From the NCBI GenBank assembly GCA_963575745.1, contig CAUYUJ010017633.1, positions 127,001-191,000 of the forward strand: 64,000 nucleotides of DNA. Direction: 5' to 3'. The position numbers were made by a program, and so were the translations under genes. Below are positions 1 through 11,188 of this stretch, piece after piece; the stretch's first letter is position 1; every line of letters begins with the position of its first letter. Source of the stretch: Prorocentrum cordatum. Its lineage: Eukaryota; Sar; Dinophyceae; Prorocentrales; Prorocentraceae. Below the pieces are notes generated by a model, which saw only the letters and a list, made by a program, of their open reading frames with translations, made no database searches and was not told where the DNA came from.

Positions 1-640
1 GGCTCTTGAAGCTTCCTGTCGCGTGACTTTTTGGGGCCCCAAGGGGGCCCCAAGACGGGCCAAGAGGGCACCTTAAGAGGCTCCCAAGACGGTCTCAGAG
101 GGCCCCGACTCGTCGAACAATCGGTCCAAGGCGCCCAGGACGGCTTCCCGGCGGCCGAAACAACCCAAGACGTCTTAAGAGGCCTCCAATAGCCTTCCCA
201 AAAATGCACCGAGAGGCCAAAGTCAATCATTCTCCTGCGGGTTTTCAAACTGTGTTCTTGGTTCTCCGCTTTTGGAGCTTCCGACGCTGCAAGACGTCAC
301 AAGAGGCTCTCAAGGCTGCCCCAAGACGGCCCCAGAGGCCTCCAAGAGGGCCCCAAGACAGCCCAAGAGGACCCTAAGACGACCCAATAGGCGCCCAAGA
401 TAGACCAAGAGGGTCCCGAGAAGGCCCCAAGAAGGGCCCACGAGGGGGAACACGAACCGAAAATCTGAGCCTTCCGCCTTAAGAGGCGCACAGGAAGCCT
501 AAAAGGCCCCTAAGAGGCCCAACGGGGCACCCAAACCATCCACCAAGAAGCCTCAAACCGGCCTCCAAGAGGCCTCCGGTATGCCCCCCGCGATATCCCA
601 ACGAACGTCCTAGAGGCCTATGAAACACAAAGCGAGGACG
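1..640 (+). repeat. Degenerate 12-bp GGCC/CCAAGA minisatellite, block 1
   Basis: Run of imperfect units close to CCCAAGAGGGCC and CCAAGACGGCC, period about 11-12 bp. The ORFs across it are low-complexity P/G/S/W/L translations present in several frames, so no gene is called. Confidence 0.8.
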
Positions 641-789
641 GTGGCGGGATGAGCCGAAGGCCATTCGACCTGCTGGGGACGGAAAGCGCGTGTACTTCGT
701 GAGGGCGCGCGATCGCTTGCCTAGGGTCTTGAAACCCTGCTGGTGTTAAGGCTTTGGTCAGACAAACAAGCATCTAGCAAAGAACCGTG

Positions 790-1390
790 CGAAAATCAAT
801 GCATATTGCATCTCTGGGCCTTCCTGGGGGTCCTTTTGGGGCTCTTTTGGGCAATCTTGGGGCCCTCTTGCGCCGTCATTGGGCCCTCTTGGACCGTCTT
901 GGGGGGCTGGGGCCCTCTTGGGGCCCTCTTGGGGCCCTCTGGGGCCATTCTGGGGACCTCCAGTGGCCCTCTTGGGGCTCTCTGGGGAACCTTTTGGGCG
1001 CTCTTGGGCCGTCTTGGGGCTCTGTTGGGCTGTCTTGGAGCCCACTGAGGCCGCCTTGGGGCCCTCTTGGGGGACTCTTGGGCCGTCTTGGGCCGGTCTT
1101 GGGGGCCTCTTGGGCCGTGTTAGATGGTAGGAAAACCAAAAACGAGTGTGCCAAAAACCTACGTTTTCCCGAAGACATGGGGCGACTTCTGCCTCTCGGG
1201 GGTCCTCTTGGGGGCCTCTTGGAGCGTCTGGAAGGCCGCTTCGGCTGCCTTCAGAGCATCTTGGGCCGTCTTTGAGCGATCTTGGGCCGTCTCGGGGTCC
1301 TCCTGGGCCTCCCTTGGCCGTCTTAGACGTGTCTTCAGACGTCTAGGGAGCCTCTTGGGCCGTCTTGGGCGCTCTTGGGGCTGACTTGGG
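790..1390 (-). repeat. GGCC/CCAAGA minisatellite, block 2, inverted
   Basis: Same unit as the block at the window start but reading GGCCCTCTTGGG on the plus strand, so this block is inverted. The 12-bp period is clearest at about 900-1110. Confidence 0.8.
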
Positions 1391-1679
1391 CCGCGAACAT
1401 GGCCGATGATGAGGGCGATTCGATCTGGGATTGGACCTGCCAACCCCCTCACACTCCCCCTGATGATTTCTCCCATCTACGGGATCGCGACGCTACGCGC
1501 GCTTTCCGTCATCCGCTGCCCCCTGTTGGCTTGCCACAAAAGTGCACGGCGTGCTGGATGTCTGGTGATGCTTGGTTCTTTTCGAAAGAACTCCCCCCTG
1601 GGGCTTCGGCCCAGCCCGCTGGCCATCCGGAAAGTTCCAAACGACACGATCGGCAAGGATTGTTCCTCTCCAGATGGTT
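1391..1679. other. Spacer between minisatellite blocks
   Basis: Less repetitive stretch. Short ORFs on both strands match nothing I recognise. Confidence 0.5.
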
Positions 1680-2350
1680 CCAAGATGCCCCAAGATGGCC
1701 CCCAAGACGGCCACGACGGCCTTCAAGTTCACCCAAGATGGTTTCCATGACGGCCCACGATGGTCCAAGATTCCTCCAAGGCTCTAAGATGGCCCAAGAC
1801 GGTTCAAGAGGCCCCCAAGAAGCCTCCAAGACGGCCTATGAGGCCCCTAAGAACTGCACCAGGAAGGCCCGAAGAGGCCAGCATCATTGATTTTCCTTGG
1901 TTTTGGAAGGATCTTGGAATTTCTTTGAAATCGGCCTTCCGACGGCCCGAGACGGCTCAAGAGCTCCTGGTTTGGAAACGGCCGTCCGACGGCCCACGAC
2001 GGCCCAAGAGCCCCCCAAGGGGCCCCCAAGATCACCCAAGAGGCCTGCAAGATGGTGGCCCCAGGACGGCCCAAGAGGCTCCCCAAAGGCCCCAAGATGG
2101 CCCAAGAGGCCTCCAAGACGCCCAAGATGGCCTTCAAGACGACCTTGAAGCGCCCCAAGAAGGCCCCAACACGGCCCAGAGAGGCTCCCAAGACGGCTTC
2201 TGACGAGCCAGGAACGCCGTAAGACGGCCAAAGAGGCTCCCAAGAAGCTCCCAAAGGCTCCCAAGAGGCCTAAGGAGGCCCCCAAGAGGCCTCCAAGAGG
2301 CACCCAGAAAGCTCCCAGGATACCCCAAGAATGACCCCAGAAGCTCCAAG
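1680..2350 (+). repeat. GGCC/CCAAGA minisatellite, block 3
   Basis: Returns to the plus orientation (CAAGACGGCC, CAAGAGGCC). Interrupted at about 1885-1960 by non-repeat sequence containing TTGATTTTC; a near-identical stretch also sits beside a GGCC block near 48600. Confidence 0.8.
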
Positions 2351-2880
2351 AGATCTCCTCAGCCTTCTCCTCGTCCTCCCTTTCCCCCCTCTCCCATCCT
2401 CTTCTTCCTCTTCCACGTGTTCCCCGAAGGGCTTCCATAACGGCTGGGGGAACGCATGATCCAATAGGTTTTTTCCCAAACGTTTGGTCACATAGGCGTA
2501 TACTAAAAGGGAGGGGGCGGCGGTGATTCGCCGTAGGCGTCTTCGATCAGGATATAGGAGGGGGGAGGACTTGCATTTCGAATCGTTCTTCGCTTGCAAT
2601 GTCAATATGCGCTTCGACCACCAACTCGAATACATTTGATGTGCGTGTCGACTGCATGTCGATTTGCATGTCGATCAACATTTCGATTGCAACTGGATTG
2701 GCATGCCGATTGGCATTCGCATTTCCATGTCGATCGCGACTATAGTTGCGCTTTGATTTGCACTACCAATTGCATCCCGATTCAATTTCTGGGTTGCATT
2801 TCGACAACATGTGGATGTGCATCTCTACCAGAATTTCATTTTGCATACTCTGCAATCCAATTTGAATACCTGCTTACCTT
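2351..2880. repeat. CT-rich tract, then degenerate GCATTTCGATTG-like repeat
   Basis: 2351-2420 is CT-rich. From about 2590 the sequence repeats short words such as CATGTCGAT and CATTTCGATTGC with a period near 6-12 bp. The ORF across it is a reflection of the repeat; no gene recognised. Confidence 0.5.
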
Positions 2881-3562
2881 CCCCACGGGACAGCCGATGG
2901 GACAACCGACAGGACATCCGCTGAACAACTACGGCGAGGAACCGCGCAACCAAACGAGAAACTCTTGTACTACCTGGCTCCAGCTACGCCAACACGTCGT
3001 CGGCCTCGCGCAGCTTCGCCTCCTCCGCACGCTCGACACGGACCAACATTCAAACCGATGTCCTGGTTGGGGTCTGTATGTTCTCACCCTGCCAGCTCCG
3101 ACGGATACTGATGTCAGTGATCCTTCATATGTGAGTGTCAGCCAGGCTGGGTCAATTGCAACCTAGGTCGGCGACAACATCGGCTAGTGAGACTAAGCAA
3201 GGGAAAGCTTGGCCCAGAGGTGCCAACCTGATTGGGCGACAGCCACGCCACGGTAAGCAGGGCCCGGCGCTGTCTAGCAGGGGCTGGAGGCGGCAACCAG
3301 CGGCGCCGGCAAACAAGCCAATAGTGCCAGAGGCGGCAACCAGAGTCGCCGGCAACTGGGGCCAGCACAGCTCGGCAGGGGCGAGTAGGGGCTAGAGGCG
3401 GCATCGGCGTCAGCGACGACCACGACGAGCGGGGCCATTGGGCTGGAGGGAGCTGCAAGTGGCCACGTGAGTCGTCGACACCTCGAGCTGAAGGGGCTTG
3501 GCAGGGACTAGCTGGCACTGGAGGCGGCAACCTGACTCAGCGAGACAGGAAGAGGAATGGTG
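2881..3562. other. Spacer, no gene recognised
   Basis: Begins with GGGACAGCCGATGGGACAAC, which would encode a PTGQP-type motif, but there is too little to call a gene. 3280-3400 holds two copies of a short GGCGGCAACCAG...GCCGGCAA unit. Confidence 0.4.
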
Positions 3563-3694
3563 ACAGTTAGGAGGAGTAGGAGGGAGCATCGGAGTTTGCC
3601 CGAACCTGCCCGCAGCATGAGCGTCAGTGGGAGGAGGAGAAGGAGGAGAAGCTGGAGGAAGAGGACCGATACGAGGAGGACGAGGAGGAGGGGG

Positions 3695-4450
3695 ACCAGT
3701 GTAATCCCAAGACTCATCAACGCTGTTGGAATAAACCCTCCCTCCAGGCTCCGTCTTCATGGGCCCGTACCACTGAGGGAATTGCCTCGTTCGGAGACAA
3801 CTGTTTGAAGACCCTAGAGCGTGCCAGAACACCATTCTTGGGACTCTAACGCCACGGATCAACCTGACTGTTGCGTCTTGACGATCCTGAACCGTGGCAG
3901 AACAACATTCCTGGGACCTCAACGCCGTGACCCAACGTAGCTTTTGCACCCTCACAATCCTGAGTCCTTCCAACACACACTCTCCGGTATGTTGACCATG
4001 GGAATCCGTGAAACTCCGGCAAACTTTTACCACACATGTGCGCGGCTCTGAAGCGAGAACCACATTTTGAAAATTAGCCGCCTTCAACCCGTGAAACTTT
4101 TGCCAATGTTTGAAACGGATGTGCACGGTGCTGTAGCGGCAGCTACATTGTGAAAACCGTCCACCCTCAATCTGCCAAGCTGTTGCAAATTCTTAAACCA
4201 AGAGTGCGGCGCTAAAGCGAGAAACGCATTTTGAAAGTCAGCCGCCCTCAATCCGCAAAGCTCTTGCAAATTTAAAAACGACTGCGCGCGGCGCAAAAGC
4301 GAAAACCAGACTTTGAAAGCGACCAGCACTCAATTCGTGAAATTATTGCCACATTTCAAGCTTCAAGGTCATAACTGGAAAAGAAGACTCAAGCGAAACG
4401 CCCGGCCCCCTCTTTCGACCGGCCTCAAGTTGCGACAGGGAGAAATTATT

Positions 4451-4470
<20 letters not shown>
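3695..4470 (+). repeat. GGA-bounded dispersed element, copy A
   Basis: Begins CCAGTGTAATCCCAAGACTC immediately after a GGA-rich stretch and ends GACAGGGAGAAATTATTTAC...GAAGGAATGGAGG, which runs into the next GGA tract. The 3' half holds degenerate ~82-bp units of the type GAATGTGCGCGGCGCTAA...CACATTTTGAAAA. No intact ORF. Same order of parts and same orientation in the copies at 5151, 24596 and 54923. Confidence 0.75.
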
Positions 4471-4991
<521 letters not shown>

Positions 4992-5091
4992 NNNNNNNNN
5001 NNNNNNNNNNNNNNNNNNNNNNNNNNNNNNNNNNNNNNNNNNNNNNNNNNNNNNNNNNNNNNNNNNNNNNNNNNNNNNNNNNNNNNNNNNN
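4992..5091. other. Assembly gap, 100 N
   Basis: Exactly 100 Ns inside the AGT array. The round number suggests a placeholder of unknown true length. Confidence 0.99.
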
Positions 5092-5150
5092 CAGCAGGAC
5101 TAAGAGAAGGGCGTGGAGGAGGAGGAGAAGGAGGATGAGGAGGAGGAGGA

Positions 5151-5890
5151 CCAATGTAAAACCAAGAGTCATCAACGATATTGGAATTAACCCTCTCTCC
5201 AAGCTACCTCTTCATCGGCCCCACAACGGTTCATTCCCATCGAGAGAACTGCCTCGTTAGAAAACAACCGTTTGAAGATCCTGAAGCATGCCAAAACATG
5301 ATTCTCGGGTTTTCAACGCCACGTATCAACCTGACTGCTGCGTCTTGACGATCCGAAACCGTGCCAGAGCGCCATTTTTGGGACTTCAACACAGCGAATC
5401 AACATAACTGTTGCATCCGCATAATCGAATCCTTCCAAAACACATTTCTGTTACGTTGATCATGGGAATACGTGAAACCCTGGGAAATTTGAAAAAAAAG
5501 AATGTGCCCTTGCAAATTTGAAAAAAAAAGAATGTGCGCGGCGCTAAAGCGAGAACCACATTTTGAAAAAAAGCCGCCCTCAATCCGTGAAGCTCTTGCA
5601 AATTTCTAAAACGAATGTGCACGGTGCTAAGGCGAGAGCGACATTTTGAAAAGGAGCCGCCCTCAATCCGTGAAACTCTTTCAAATCTTTAAAGCGAATG
5701 TGCGCTGCGCCAATGCGCGAGCCACATTTTGAAAACCACCCCCCCTCCATCTGTGAAGCTGTGGTCAATTTTTAAGCCTCAGAATCATAAGTGGTGAGGA
5801 AGTCTCGGGTGAACACGCCCGGCCCGCCTTAAAAAAACTGGCCTCGGGGTGCGACAGGGAGGGATGATCTATATGGAGAAGGAATGGGGA
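5151..5890 (+). repeat. GGA-bounded dispersed element, copy B
   Basis: Starts CCAATGTAAAACCAAGAGTC after a GGA stretch (5115-5150) and ends GACAGGGAGGGATGATCTAT...GAAGGAATGGGGAGG. Degenerate ~80-bp units at about 5450-5740. Lies head to tail with copy A with only microsatellite between them. Confidence 0.75.
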
Positions 5891-5975
5891 GGAAGGAGGA
5901 CGAGGAGGAGGAGGAGGAGGAGGAGGAGGAGAAGAAGGAAGAGGAGGACGAGGAGGAGGGTGGGAGGATCGACGA
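5885..5975 (+). repeat. (GGA)n microsatellite
   Basis: GGA/GAC/GAA triplets following the tail of the preceding element. Confidence 0.9.
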
Positions 5976-6090
5976 GAACGAGGAGGAATGGCTCACCGTC
6001 CGCCGTGCCTCCCCCGCCCTGGAGGAGGCGTCGTACACGGAGGCGACGGCCGGCTCCTCCTCCGCGGGCGCCCCCGGCCGGTCGCCATGG

Positions 6091-6147
6091 TGGATCCATC
6101 GATCGCGGACGATCGATCGATCGGCCGTGCTCGAGGATCGATCGATC
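6091..6147. repeat. GATC/ATCGAT palindrome cluster
   Basis: GGATCCATCGATCGCGG is followed by two 12-bp self-palindromes GATCGATCGATC at 6111-6122 and 6136-6147. No function is evident. Confidence 0.7.
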
Positions 6148-6159
6148 CCCACACAACCA

Positions 6160-6323
6160 GGGGGCAAACAAACCTGCCTCGCTTTTGACCACCCTCGCTT
6201 CCAAGAGATACCAAGCGATGCCAGACTGCGGCCTGTACTGGTCAGGCCGCTTGACGAGGAGGCGCGTGGTATGACTTGGTTTTGCCTGGAAGCGAAAGCG
6301 GGGTAGGTAATTCACGCTCTGAG
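6160..6323 (+). mobile_element. 164-bp nested palindromic repeat, copy 1
   Basis: Starts GGGGGCAAACAAACC and ends TTCACGCTCTGAG. Outer arms pair imperfectly (ACCTGCCTCGCTTTTG against CGAAAGCGGGGTAGGT), inner arms pair (TCGCTTCC with GGAAGCGA), and the centre CGGCCTG-TACTGGT-CAGGCCG is a perfect 7-bp stem. About six differences from the copy at 11189. The minus strand is open in one frame in both copies, but this is more likely a result of the conservation than a gene. A non-autonomous foldback element is the best reading; an RNA gene is possible. Confidence 0.65.
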
Positions 6324-6344
6324 TAACAACATAACAACTCGGAG

Positions 6345-6466
6345 GTCCGCGCGGATTTCTCGGATCGGCGCTGGAGCTCCCTGGCGGCGCCTCCGGCGCC
6401 GCCCCTGGCGCGCTCCGCGCGCCGAGGAGGGGGGTTCCAGCGCCGATGCGAGAAATCCGCGCGGAC
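6345..6466. mobile_element. GC foldback element, copy a
   Basis: Arms of about 31 bp beginning GTCCGCGCGGATTTCTCGGA pair with the 3' end with one mismatch near the loop. The GC-rich centre holds GGCGGCGCC-TCC-GGCGCCGCC. Confidence 0.8.
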
Positions 6467-6557
6467 ATCGGAATTCTGATGCTTATGTCATTGCTTGTTT
6501 GCCTAGACTCTCCAGGCCTTTCATCTGACCTCCCTGGGCCTCCTCGCCTTCCCTTAT

Positions 6558-6744
6558 GTCGGGCGTGTCCCCCTACAGCACAATTGTCGACGAAAAATAG
6601 AAAATACACCCAAAATACCCCAAAATATTTAAACAATGCTCAAAAAATAGTCCCCAGACTATTTTTGGATTATTTCTTGATGATTTTTGGGGTATTATTT
6701 TTTTTTTTTCGTCGAATATCCCCCTGTAGGGGGACAGGCCCGAC
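6558..6744. mobile_element. MITE-like element, copy 1
   Basis: Ends GTCGGGCGTGTCCCCCTACA and the complement of GTAGGGGGACAGGCCCGAC. The arms extend inward through GACGAAAAATA and the complementary TTTTTCGTCG. Internal core AGTCCCCAGACTATTTTT. No coding capacity. Left flank TTAT, right flank TTGA. Confidence 0.85.
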
Positions 6745-6867
6745 TTGAGCCTTCCCGCTCTCTGCATTCCGCTGCTGCTCCTCCTCGTCGCCGTGCCAGA
6801 GAAGCGCCCTCTGCGTCGGCCTGCCCCTGCTCCCGTCTGCTCCTCGTGGCTTGCCGGTTGTGCTGCT

Positions 6868-7140
6868 GTTCCACGCCTCCTCCTCCTCGTCACTCGAGAT
6901 GTCGCCCTCCTCCTCCTCCTCCTCCTGCTCCTCCTGCTCCTCCTCCTCCTCCACCTCCTCCTGCAACTCCTCCTGCTCCTCCTGTTCCACGCCTCTCCTC
7001 CTTCTCATTCAAGATGTCGCCCTCCTCCTCCTCCTCCTCCTGCTCCTCCTCCTCCTCCTCCACCTCCTCCTGCTCCTGCTCCTCGTCCTCCTCCTCCTCC
7101 TCTTCCTCCTCCTCCCCTCCGGCCTCCTCCTCCACCTCCG
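6868..7140. repeat. (CCT)n microsatellite with internal duplication
   Basis: CCT triplets with a duplicated segment (TGTTCCACGCCTC...AAGATGTCGCCC) offset by about 116 bp. Confidence 0.9.
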
Positions 7141-7705
7141 CGGCTCAATGTGACCCGTGATGCTCTGGTGCTGCCTGGGCCCAATGACATTGTAAGTGCG
7201 AGACGTCGCACACTCACCCTGCCACACACATTTCTTTCTCAGACGCCGTGCCCGCTTTTGCTCCCTCCCATTCCAGGGGCGATATTGGCAAGACAGATGG
7301 GTAGCAATGCAACCGTTGCTGGCCATGACTCGTGTCCTCCGAAGACTCCCAATCGACGTGGATCGAGTCCAACGTGCGGTTCGAGACCTGGAGAGGTGGA
7401 CACTGAAGTTTGGGGGAGGGCAGCGAGGGGAGAAAGGGAAATCGAGTGCGCACACCTCGACTAACCTTCTGCGCCTCCAGTCTATCCTTTTCAGCTGCAC
7501 TCGTTTGTTGCATCTGACCGTCGCCCCTGCGCCAACATCTTTGTGAAGGTCGGGACAAGCAAGATCGTGGTGGCCTAGCTGCACACGCCCGGTAAGGGAA
7601 CAGGCGAGGCCGCAACGGAATCGCCCGCGCGTGCTCGCACAACGGAGCAGCCAACGAGCGCGAGGGCGCTCTGGAGGCCAACCTGCGGGTATCATAGAAT
7701 AAAGG
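7141..7705. other. Spacer, no gene recognised
   Basis: ORFs are open on both strands but none has a recognisable domain. Confidence 0.4.
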
Positions 7706-7856
7706 GGGCCTGCGACACACGAATAAATACATACAAATAACAGGATTTCTTATATTTTCTCGCATTTTCTGGGTTTTTGTCTTCCCCCCCACTTCCCATA
7801 TTTTCCCATATTTTCTGGGGAATCGATGATTAATTGTGTCTGTTTTTTTCCCTCCT
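7706..7856 (+). repeat. AT-rich dispersed repeat, copy 1
   Basis: Matches 51801-51960 and 52083-52234: GACACACGAATAAATAC, then TTTTTGTCTTCCCCCCACTT, then CCCATATTTTC motifs, then GGAATCGATGATTAA and a T-rich end. Confidence 0.75.
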
Positions 7857-9094
7857 AATAGAAAACGTGCCCGAATGCAACAGCAGCTCTGGAGGTCGAC
7901 TGCGGCCGCTCTGCCAGCCAGCCTCCGAATTATTGCAGAAGGCATGTTGCTTGTTGCAAAAGGCACGCCGCCGTGCACCAGGATACTGGGGGCGGGCCGA
8001 TCTCCGCCAACACCGGGCAGGCAAAATCAGCCAGGGCCAGGCCGGGAACCCGAGCTGGCCCGTGCGGGCGCGGAACGTCCGCCAGGGCGCCGCCGAGTCA
8101 GCGGGGGGGGCCTTCAGGCGAGGTAGGAGGGAAGAAGGGAGGAGCGTGGGGGCGGGCGGAGAGGAGGGGGCAGCACTGCTCTGTTCAAAACTGTGGTACA
8201 AACCAAAAGGTTGGCTCGGAACGGCCGTTTTAGATTACGTCCGCCGGATGCAATGTGATTTCTGCGTCTCCCCGAAAATAGAGAAGCGTTTGCCAGGAAG
8301 TTCTGAAGAGAGAATGCAGTTTCAAAGAGACGGCATGCAATCAGAGCTTTTGACCAAATCGCAACACATTACGGTGATGCTCTGTACTGTGCTTGCGGAA
8401 TCAAGACGGATATGCCGAATGCCACAAGTCTCACTCTGAGCCTGGCCCAGAAGAAGGGGGAGCATGCCCGGACCGAATCGCTGTCGTGCTTGAGGATACG
8501 CCTGAGGGGGCCGAACCAGCGTACGCTCTCAACTATCTGCCCAAAATGCTCTCGCCCTACTGGCGACGAGGATGCCAGGAACAGACAATCAGACGAGCAA
8601 ACCGGCTATGCAATGTCCAACTCCGCTTCGATTGCTATGTGCTAAGCCAAGTTCAGTTTGGTCACTTCAGTCGTAACACCACGGGCACTGAGGCGGCAAC
8701 GCCTCCACCCTGCAAAGGCAACGGATCTCCTCACAAGGCGTACCATCCCGCATCTCAAGTCAACACACCATTACCTCGACGGTCTGTGGACTAGTTCCTG
8801 TCACCTTGTGCGCCTCAGCATTTCCTCTCTGCACCCCACACACGCCCCATGCTTCGAAAATAACTGAGCACCGCAGCGTGGTCTGCGGGTTCTCGAATCG
8901 ACCGCTCAGCCGAGCGGTCATCATGTTGACAAGCACCATGATGCAAACGAAGATGTCCGCCCACACTGCGCTGATGCGTTGTTTTAGTTTCCAGAGGCAG
9001 CCTGTCAGGCGGCCTACTTACTTCGCCTTCAACTTGTTTTGACTTGTGCACACGTATACATGTGGGTCGTCGCCCAGTGAAGTTCGAAAGCCTC
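7857..9094. other. Spacer with exon-like pieces, no gene recognised
   Basis: 8330-8430 reads coherently on the plus strand in a short frame (AFDQIATHYGDALYCACG), but stops and frame changes follow and no family is recognised. Confidence 0.35.
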
Positions 9095-9600
9095 TCTCTC
9101 TCTCTCTCTCTTCAATTCCCATTCATAGCGAGACAAAGGTAATGACCAAGACCTGTCTTGTACACAAGCTCTGATGATATGGGAAGACATGCAATCCCAG
9201 GTGGAAGGTGTGTAGGAAGCTGTTTCGCTGCGCGCTCCATGGGGCCCATGCGGAGATCACCGCAGGAAACCAGGGATAAGGACAGAGGAGGAAAGAAGGA
9301 CGACGATAACGAGGACGATGAATAGATGAGGAGGAGTGGTGATAAGGGAGGAGGGGAAACAGACGCCGAGCGATGACGATGACGATCATACATAACTAGG
9401 GGACGGAGTTTGGCATGGAAAGCGAGGAAGATATGATGCCACCAATCATTCTGCAATATTCAAACAACGCTCCCACGTTGAGGCTGGTTGCTAATCCCAC
9501 TGGCCCGCTGGGCGTAAGTGGTTTAACGAACTTTGTCTTCTCCCGGTCAACACCCCTCCTTCCCCTGCTCGGGGGAAGGGTTTATCACTGTTCCCTGTTA
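9095..9600. other. Short (CT)n and spacer
   Basis: (CT)n at about 9093-9112, then a GA-rich stretch at 9270-9330. No gene recognised. Confidence 0.4.
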
Positions 9601-10084
9601 AACTACACCCCCTCTCCCACCCGGCCGGCGGCCAACCCGGAACCATGCCGACCCCATGCGGGCCACCCCCCCGCCATCTTTGTCAACGAATAATCCAAAA
9701 CGCACTCTGCCTCCACATTTGGAGCATGCGCGGCCAACCCGATGCGCCCCCCCCAACATTTCTATCAACAAACAATACAACGTGCACTTTGGGGCACAGT
9801 CTCGAGTCATGTTCGTGAGGCCCGCGAGCCCTTTTGTATTGTTTCGGCCCAGGACGGCGGGGGGGGGTCAGCATACTCCCTGCTGTGCGTAGGGCTACCA
9901 TCCCGGACAAAATAACGCAACATGCACCTCGCGGCTACATCTGGATCATGCGCGGCCACCCCGCGATCACTGTCAAGTGGCTTTGGACAGGGACTGCGGT
10001 GGTGGTGACGCGTGGCCTGCTGTGCGCAGGCCCACCAGACACAATGATAGGCATGGTTTTCGACCAGGGTGGTGGGGGCCGACA
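9601..10084. repeat. Degenerate repeats around CATGCGCGGCCA
   Basis: Three related stretches near 9675-9745, 9755-9810 and 9905-9965 share words such as GTCAACGAATAATCCAAAAC / ATCAACAAACAATACAACGTG and GGATCATGCGCGGCCA. Diverged tandem copies; no gene. Confidence 0.45.
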
Positions 10085-10330
10085 TGCTTCCCGATGTGTG
10101 CTGTCACGTGCGCAGGCGCACCGACGCACTCTGCACGTGTCCCGAACGTGGCGCACCTGGCGCGGCTGGAATGTGCGGCACACTTGGCGCACTCGGAGCA
10201 CATGGCGCATCTGGCGCACCAGGCGTGCCTGGCAAGCTCGGGCCCCAGGGGTGCTTGGCGCGCGTGGCGCCCCTGGCATGCGTGGCGCACCTCGCCCACG
10301 CGTCGCGCACCTGGGGTCGGCTTTGGTTCC
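10085..10330 (+). repeat. 9-bp period GGCGCACCT minisatellite
   Basis: Degenerate 9-bp unit. One plus frame reads a collagen-like run of about twelve G-X-Y triplets (GAPGAAGMCGTLGALGAHG...). A minisatellite is likelier than a collagen gene because other frames are also open. Confidence 0.55.
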
Positions 10331-10796
10331 AAGTAGCTGTCCATCCAAAGACGACCGCTGACCGTGCTCAGGCAAGGCGGAATTACGAATCTTGGCAACA
10401 AACGTGTGTCTCTGCGCGCGGGTGCGCGCTCTCGTGTGTTGCGCGTATCTGGCATGTATTTGTGTGCTTGTGTGTGCGTGCGCGGCGTGGCACGTGTGCG
10501 GGGCTGGTCCATGCACCGTTTCGGATCCTCGGAAAGAAATGCCTCGTACAGTATTGGCGACGATATCGGGGGGCGCGCCCGTAGTTCTCACCGGCCTACG
10601 CCCTGCTCCTGGGGCCGGGGTGCCGGGTGTGGCCGCCAATCACACCGGCGCGTCCACAGACCGCCGAGACGGCCGGGAGCAATCACGTGCTTCGGGTGCT
10701 GTGCTGCACGGGTCGCCGCCACGCCAGCGCACCGGGTGCTGCGCTGCACGGCTCGGCGCCGCACTGGGCCCGTGAGTGCCCAAACCGCCCGGTTGG
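10331..10796. other. Spacer, no gene recognised
   Basis: Includes TG-rich words and two CGGGTGCTG-type repeats near 10685-10760. No gene recognised. Confidence 0.4.
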
Positions 10797-10910
10797 GCTC
10801 CACGCTCTGTCCGCCACGTTTAGCGGGGCACCCTACGGCGGGGGGAGGGCGCCAGCAGGCGGAACAATTCCGCCTCGGCACGCACCAGGGCCAAAGGGGG
10901 GCGGCCTGGT
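10797..10910 (+). repeat. Dispersed repeat pair P1, copy 1
   Basis: Matches 33807-33920: CACGCTCTGTCCGCCACGTT, then CACCCTACGGCGGGGGGAG, ending CGGCACGCACCAGGGCCAAA and GGGGCGGCCTG. Confidence 0.75.
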
Positions 10911-11188
10911 GAGCCGAAGGGCAACCGCCCGGTTGGGCCCGGGGCAACGCCCCTTGGGCGCCCGAGGGTGTTCTTGGCACAGTGCCGACTGACACGTGGG
11001 CCAGCGCTCAAGGGCGGCCGACCCCAACGACGGCGGGCGCCCAGGTTCCCCTCGGCGCCTGGGCGGCCCCTCGCGTCGCTCCCGTGGGTCGCCTGCGCGC
11101 CTGGGGCGCGGAGTGGAGCTGAGCCCCCCTGCTCGGAGCTGTGCTTCTCACACCGCTGCGCGTCGGTTCGTTCTCGCGCGGGAGAATC

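Noticed and set aside
2880-2930. PTGQP repeat protein
   Set aside because: Only about two and a half motif copies; not enough to separate from chance.
5371-5395. Spliced-leader-like word CGCCATTTTTGGGACTTCAA in the GGA-bounded elements
   Set aside because: Only the CCATTTTTGG part matches; it lacks the AG-ended 3' part and varies among the four copies.
6895-7140. CRISPR-like spaced repeats
   Set aside because: The regular CCT units have no unique equal-length spacers; eukaryotic microsatellite.
10130-10330. Collagen-like G-X-Y protein
   Set aside because: A 9-bp minisatellite gives this pattern in one frame while other frames are also open; no start, signal or flanking domain.
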